DNA from: Bolinopsis microptera
Lineage: Eukaryota; Ctenophora; Tentaculata; Lobata; Bolinopsidae
Direction of reading: 5' to 3'
Length of the DNA stretch: 64,000 bases
Assembly (NCBI RefSeq): GCF_026151205.1
Contig: NC_087076.1
Coordinates: forward strand, 22,996,828-23,060,827
Shown: piece after piece, positions 62,950-64,000 of the stretch
How positions within the stretch are numbered: position 1 is the first letter of the stretch
Layout: each line of letters starts with the position of its first letter
Notes under the pieces: model-generated
Seen by the model: only the letters and a program-made list of their open reading frames with translations
The model's database searches: none
What the model was told of the DNA's origin: nothing
Program-made: the position numbers and the translations under genes

Positions 62950-63370
62950 TATGTTATAGTTGCCATGATGCCTGATAGGTTTCCTAGAAAGGAGTTCAGC
63001 TACTTGAACTGTGCTGTCAGGTACCAGTCTTCTTTCTCTAGGAACCCTGTGCTAACTTCTACAAGGTCAAAGAGTAATCTAGAACGAGGTCAGCTAGAGT
63101 TGAGGGATTGTTTATTTCATCCAGCTCTGGTTTCCTCACTTCGAGTTTTGCTTTTTCGTCGTTCTCACGATTGCCGCAGCCAGCTTTTCTCGTACACGAA
63201 TTGGAAGTTTCTCATCAAACAGGGAGAATGAGATAGCCTCTTCCATTGAGTACCAGATGTGTCTCTGAAATACTTTGTTGCAGCTATCTGCTAGTCAGCT
63301 AGTGCTACCATCTTGTCAATCTTCTTGTAGACTGTCACATTCCTGGTAATTTTGTCAATTAATATCAAAC
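62950..63370 (-). pseudogene. decayed coding remnant, unknown family
   Basis: Reading leftward, protein-like sequence continues through several frames: IDKITRNVTVYKKIDKMVAL (stops at about 63,291), then KVFQRHIWYSMEEAISFSLF and DEKLPIRVREKLAAAIV, then NDEKAKLEVRKPELDEINNP and STLADLVLDYSLTL, then VEVSTGFLEKEDWYLTAQFK, an in-frame TAG and LNSFLGNLSGIM. At least three frameshifts and one stop break it. No family was recognised. An old retrocopy or transposon-derived gene is possible. Confidence 0.5.
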
Positions 63371-64000
63371 ATTCTGTAGTTCTCCTTGTAGTCCTCCTCG
63401 GTCCTCCTTGTAGTCCTACTTGTAGTTCTCCTTGTAGTTCCCCTCGGTCCTCCTTGTAGTCCTCCTTGTAGTTCCCCTCGGTCATTCTTGTAGTTCTCCT
63501 TGTAGTCCTCCTTGTAGTTCTCCTCGGTCCTCCTTGTAGTTCTCCTTGTAATCCTCCTTGTAGTCCTCCTCGGTCCTCCTTGTAGTTCCCCTCGGTCCTC
63601 CTTGTAGTCCTCCTTGTAGTTCCCCTCGGTCATTCTTGCAGTTCTCCTTGTAGTCCTCCTCGTAGTTCTCCTTGTAGTCCTCCTCGGTTCTCCTTGTAGT
63701 CCTCCTCGGTCCTCCTTGTAGTCCTCCTTGTAGTCCTCCTCGGTCCTCCTTGTAGTCCTCCTTGTAGTTCTCCTCGGTCCTCTTTGTAGTCCTCCTTGTA
63801 GTCCTCCTCGGTCCTCTTTGTAGTCCTCCTCGGTCCTCCTTTTAGTCCTCCTTGTAGTCCTCTTCGGTCCTCCTTGTAGTCCTCCTTGTAGTTCTCCTTG
63901 TAGTCCTCCTTGTAGTCCTCCTTGTAGTCCTCCTTGTAGTTCTCCTTGTAGTCCTCCTTGTAGTTCTCCTTGTAGTTCTCCTTGTAGTTCCCCTCAGTCA
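63371..64000. repeat. 12-15-bp minisatellite TCCTTGTAGTCC, runs off the window
   Basis: More than 45 units of TCCTTGTAGTCC or TCCTTGTAGTTC interspersed with TCCTCGGTCC units. The antisense open frames are repeat translations (Glu/Arg/Thr/Tyr/Lys/Asp). The array is cut by the window end. Confidence 0.95.

Noticed and set aside
63291-63633. Glu/Arg/Thr/Lys-rich frames
   Set aside because: Translations of the terminal minisatellite, apart from the short end that overlaps the coding remnant.

Overview
The window is eukaryotic, from an invertebrate animal. Genes are split by GT-AG introns, most with strong donors (GTAAGT-like) and pyrimidine-rich acceptors. The proteins (an MCTP-type multi-C2 membrane protein and an SRCR/LDLa seven-helix receptor) are animal families, and Penelope-like, mariner-like and hAT-like elements are present. 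The tandem-repeat load is very high. I cannot name the species; an early-branching or marine invertebrate (ctenophore, cnidarian or mollusc) is a guess. Layout: 1-17757 has no gene I can support. It holds many minisatellites, a complete non-autonomous hAT-like element (9372-10855, 8-bp target duplication) whose interior is a 42-bp minisatellite, a small CpG-rich spot at about 6420-6740, and X-box-like palindromes close to the first gene. 17758-50352 (+ strand) is an MCTP gene (multiple C2 and transmembrane domain protein). I placed three N-terminal low-complexity exons and 21 further exons; the latter run from the first C2 domain to the stop codon with every splice phase consistent. The coding order is a disordered basic Ser-rich N-terminus, C2A, a linker of four small phase-0 exons, C2B, C2C, two hydrophobic hairpins and the conserved tail. 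The join from the third N-terminal exon to the first C2 exon is out of phase, so an exon is missing from my model or there are alternative starts. Its introns host a 5'-truncated Penelope-like element with a 14-bp target duplication (29595-31379), a foldback element (31637-32054), a decayed mariner (43791-44805, TA duplication) and over a dozen minisatellites. 50353-55400 holds a second, shorter Penelope-like copy (51871-52611) and three tandem units of about 1 kb containing degenerate CCCTAA telomere-like runs. 55400-61034 (- strand) holds a receptor gene of four exons: signal peptide, a short coding repeat, one SRCR domain, several LDLa modules and a rhodopsin-class 7TM domain resembling LGR/RXFP/GRL101 receptors but without leucine-rich repeats. 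A single-base frameshift interrupts one LDLa module, so it is a recent pseudogene or carries a sequence error. A scrap of a second SRCR exon lies beyond its 3' end. 61035-64000 contains homopolymer C tracts, an inverted scrap of the 1-kb unit, a decayed coding remnant (about 62950-63370, - strand) and a 12-15-bp minisatellite that runs off the window. The two main genes are not obviously linked in function: MCTPs are calcium-responsive ER/vesicle membrane proteins, and the receptor would act at the cell surface. The most unusual items are the SRCR-LDLa-7TM architecture, the hAT-like element made of a minisatellite, and the repeated use of a CACGTG core in five otherwise different minisatellites.
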